Assembly (NCBI RefSeq): GCF_029023725.1
Contig: NZ_CP119075.1
Location: forward strand, 305,501 to 369,500
Direction of reading: 5' to 3'
DNA: 64,000 nt
Source: Synoicihabitans lomoniglobus
Lineage (GTDB): Bacteria > Verrucomicrobiota > Verrucomicrobiia > Opitutales > Opitutaceae
The position numbers and the translations under genes are program-made. Below, one piece after another: positions 62,403 through 64,000 of this stretch (position 1 is the first letter of the stretch; the number at the start of each line of letters is the position of its first letter). The notes beneath the pieces are model-generated. The model saw only the letters and a list, made by a program, of their open reading frames with translations, was not told the origin of the DNA and ran no database searches.

Positions 62403-63539
62403 TCAAACAGCCGTGGGTTTACGGCCGGGAAAGAAACGTCGCCAACTGAGGGCGAAGCCGGTGTAGACGAGGAAACACCCCCCGATGCAGCCGATGGCGG
62501 CGATGAGTTGACCGCCCCAGCCGAGAGCTTGACCGGTGTGCAGGAAGCGTGACCACGTGCGAAGCTGGCGCCCCGTGCTGAGATCACCGAACTCGGAGCG
62601 CTCGGTCACTTGGCCGGCGACGATGGTGAGCGAAGTGGAAGCGGTGCGCGGCCAGGTGCCGGGCACTTTGACGGTGGCGGACGCACGGGCGGAGACGGGG
62701 AGACGTAAGCTGATTGATGTCCAATCCGGCTGATCGGTGGCGGCCGCCGCGTAGACTGAGTCGAGCGAAGGCGCGACGGCGCGGGCCGACCGGTCAGGCG
62801 CGCCGTCGTCACCGGAGCGGGGGCCGGGAGGTCCGCGGCGGACGGGTGGTTCCTCGCCGACAGCGGTGTAGATCAAGTTACCCGCCCAACGGTAGGAAAT
62901 CACCATGCCGGTGACGGCCATGACGGTGATGGGAATGAGTAACCAGAAGCCGAATACATTGTGCCAATTCCAGTCCCGGGCTTTGCCAGTGGAAGATCTC
63001 ACAAACCAGAGCGAACGCTTGAGGCCCTTGAGGCGCCACTTGCGCGGCCACCACAAGTAGAGGCCGGTCACGGCCAGCACGACGAAGGCGGTGTTGCTGG
63101 CACCGGTGATGGCTTTGCCCACGGCGCGGCTGTCGCCTTCGCGGCCGAGCCAGCGGTGCCACGCGACCATGGTGTGCATGAAATCGTGCATGCCGGTGGA
63201 GGCCGGCTGACGGACTTCCCCGGTGTAGGGGTTTACATAATACGCCTCACCGCGTCCGATCGCGAAGGTGACCGCGGCGGCGGGGTCGGCACTGACGGTG
63301 ATAGCGCTGGGCTTTTTGTCCGGATGAGCGGCGGTGAACGCGGTGCTGAGTTGATCGAGCGTCAGATGTTCGGATCCGGCGGGGAACTCGACGCGCCGGG
63401 CGTCGCGTTCGGCCCAGGCCACGATCTCGTCCTCGAAGGCGATGATCGTGCCGGTGAACGACATGACGAAAATGATGAGGCCGGCGACAAGACCGGCGAC
63501 GAGGTGGGTCCAGAAGAGGATTTGGCGGAACGTATTCAC
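62403..63539 (-). CDS. PepSY-domain inner-membrane protein (third long type)
   Basis: The GTG at 63539 (VNTFRQILFWTHLVAGLVAG) overlaps the upstream stop as GTGA and gives 378 residues. Helices lie near 9-31, 148-166, 196-216 and 341-364. PepSY segments include AYYVNPYTGEVRQPAST near 112-130. HDFMHTMVAWHRWLGREGDSR and WNWHNVFGFWLLIPI hold histidines suited to haem binding. A Gly/Pro/Arg-rich linker (PPVRRGPPGPRSGDDGAPDR) occurs near 227-247. It would serve the TonB receptor encoded next. Confidence 0.85.
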   Translation of the reverse strand: MNTFRQILFWTHLVAGLVAGLIIFVMSFTGTIIAFEDEIVAWAERDARRVEFPAGSEHLTLDQLSTAFTAAHPDKKPSAITVSADPAAAVTFAIGRGEAYYVNPYTGEVRQPASTGMHDFMHTMVAWHRWLGREGDSRAVGKAITGASNTAFVVLAVTGLYLWWPRKWRLKGLKRSLWFVRSSTGKARDWNWHNVFGFWLLIPITVMAVTGMVISYRWAGNLIYTAVGEEPPVRRGPPGPRSGDDGAPDRSARAVAPSLDSVYAAAATDQPDWTSISLRLPVSARASATVKVPGTWPRTASTSLTIVAGQVTERSEFGDLSTGRQLRTWSRFLHTGQALGWGGQLIAAIGCIGGCFLVYTGFALSWRRFFPGRKPTAV

Positions 63540-64000
63540 GATGAGAGCGGAGAGGCGTGCAGCCACGGCATGGGTTGGCCGAGTTCGTGGCGAAGGGCGG
63601 CGATGTTGTGACTGGCGGTTTCGTCGGCTTGAAACACGCGGGGGCGATCCAGTTCATCGCGCAACTGGCGCAGGACCGCGGCGGCGATTTGTTGATACAT
63701 CGGCTGACGCGCGAAGGGGGCCGGACCGGTGACGGGGTCGAGGGCGTCACGGAGATATTCGAGCAAGAACTGTGGTTGGTAGGCGGCGTAGGTGCGGGCA
63801 CCAAATTCGAACAGTTGCGCGGCGAGGCGGGAGGCGGTGGGGTGAGGCCGGTGGCACCAATTCACGGCCAGGGCCAGGGCGGCTTCGAGGGTGTCGGTGA
63901 AGTCCGCGAGGGAGTTGGAATCGAGATCGCGTTCGCGCAGCAGCAGTTCGAGCCGGCTGATCTCGAGGGAAAGGGTGGCGGCGATGCTGTCGCGGGCGGC
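63536..64000 (-). CDS. Hypothetical protein, start outside the window
   Basis: An open frame runs from the window's right edge to a TGA at 63536 (154 residues seen). It is alpha-helical and charged (SRLELLLRERDLDSNSLADF, LEYLRDALDP, AAAVLRQLRDELDRP) with no recognised domain. Its stop overlaps the PepSY start, so it belongs to the same operon, whose first genes lie beyond the window. Confidence 0.7.
   Translation of the reverse strand, partial: AARDSIAATLSLEISRLELLLRERDLDSNSLADFTDTLEAALALAVNWCHRPHPTASRLAAQLFEFGARTYAAYQPQFLLEYLRDALDPVTGPAPFARQPMYQQIAAAVLRQLRDELDRPRVFQADETASHNIAALRHELGQPMPWLHASPLSS

Noticed and set aside
62403..63539. ITGAS in the PepSY membrane protein as a flavinylation site
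   Set aside because: It lies at the start of a membrane helix (KAITGASNTAFVVL), lacks the preceding aspartate and the final threonine.

Overview
The window looks like chromosomal DNA of a GC-rich Verrucomicrobiota bacterium, most likely Opitutaceae. This is inferred from a PEP-CTERM protein, a large Ig-repeat surface protein ending in two copies of a module that begins LRNLSTRGYVG, the 31-residue bS22/COX24-like basic protein, and intergenic DNA rich in short GC hairpins. No 16S gene is present, so the placement rests on gene content only.

Layout. 1-7.1 kb: a cut-off response regulator, rpsT, the addBA recombination nuclease pair and a 31-residue basic ribosomal-type protein. 7.3-16.6 kb: a pilM-N-O-P-Q-like operon ending in a secretin, followed by a 1558-residue Ig-repeat protein. 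17-24 kb: a CPBP protease, a polyprenyl synthase, an RpoE-type sigma factor with a co-encoded membrane protein, yjbQ, marC, and a pqiA (split in two)/pqiB operon. 24-40 kb: core metabolism, namely divergent class I and class II fumarases, kdsD, a LysM lipoprotein, hemN, sufU-sufS, a cysteine-less thioredoxin-fold protein, pyruvate:ferredoxin oxidoreductase with a DHOD-like partner, chromate transporter chrA and a CoA-binding protein.

40.3-43.2 kb: tRNA-Ser(GGA) is followed by a tandem array of 173-204 bp units that contain pieces of the tRNA 3' end. Next come two surface-polysaccharide-type genes (methyltransferase, exostosin-like transferase) of visibly lower GC. This has the look of a tRNA-anchored island, but no integrase is visible. 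43.3-47.2 kb: LysR/SDR divergent pair, a PEP-CTERM protein, and an ArsR/AHSA1 pair.

47.4-64 kb: a 16.6-kb block, all on the minus strand, devoted to metal (probably iron) uptake and extracytoplasmic redox chemistry. It holds three TonB-dependent receptors, each next to PepSY membrane proteins (four in all), an ApbE flavin transferase, a DUF2271 protein with a near-canonical flavinylation motif, two tandem DUF4198 proteins, a flavodoxin and a HemS-like protein. Two of the receptors share an upstream palindrome resembling a Fur box. The genes fall into three likely operons. The plausible joint role is import of ferric chelates or haem followed by flavin/haem-dependent reduction at the inner membrane. 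This block is the best candidate for a poorly described system in the window.

A second theme is intergenic DNA made of short perfect hairpins, seen at 16.8, 27.2, 32.4, 37.8-38.4, 40.4-41.0 and 47.3 kb.
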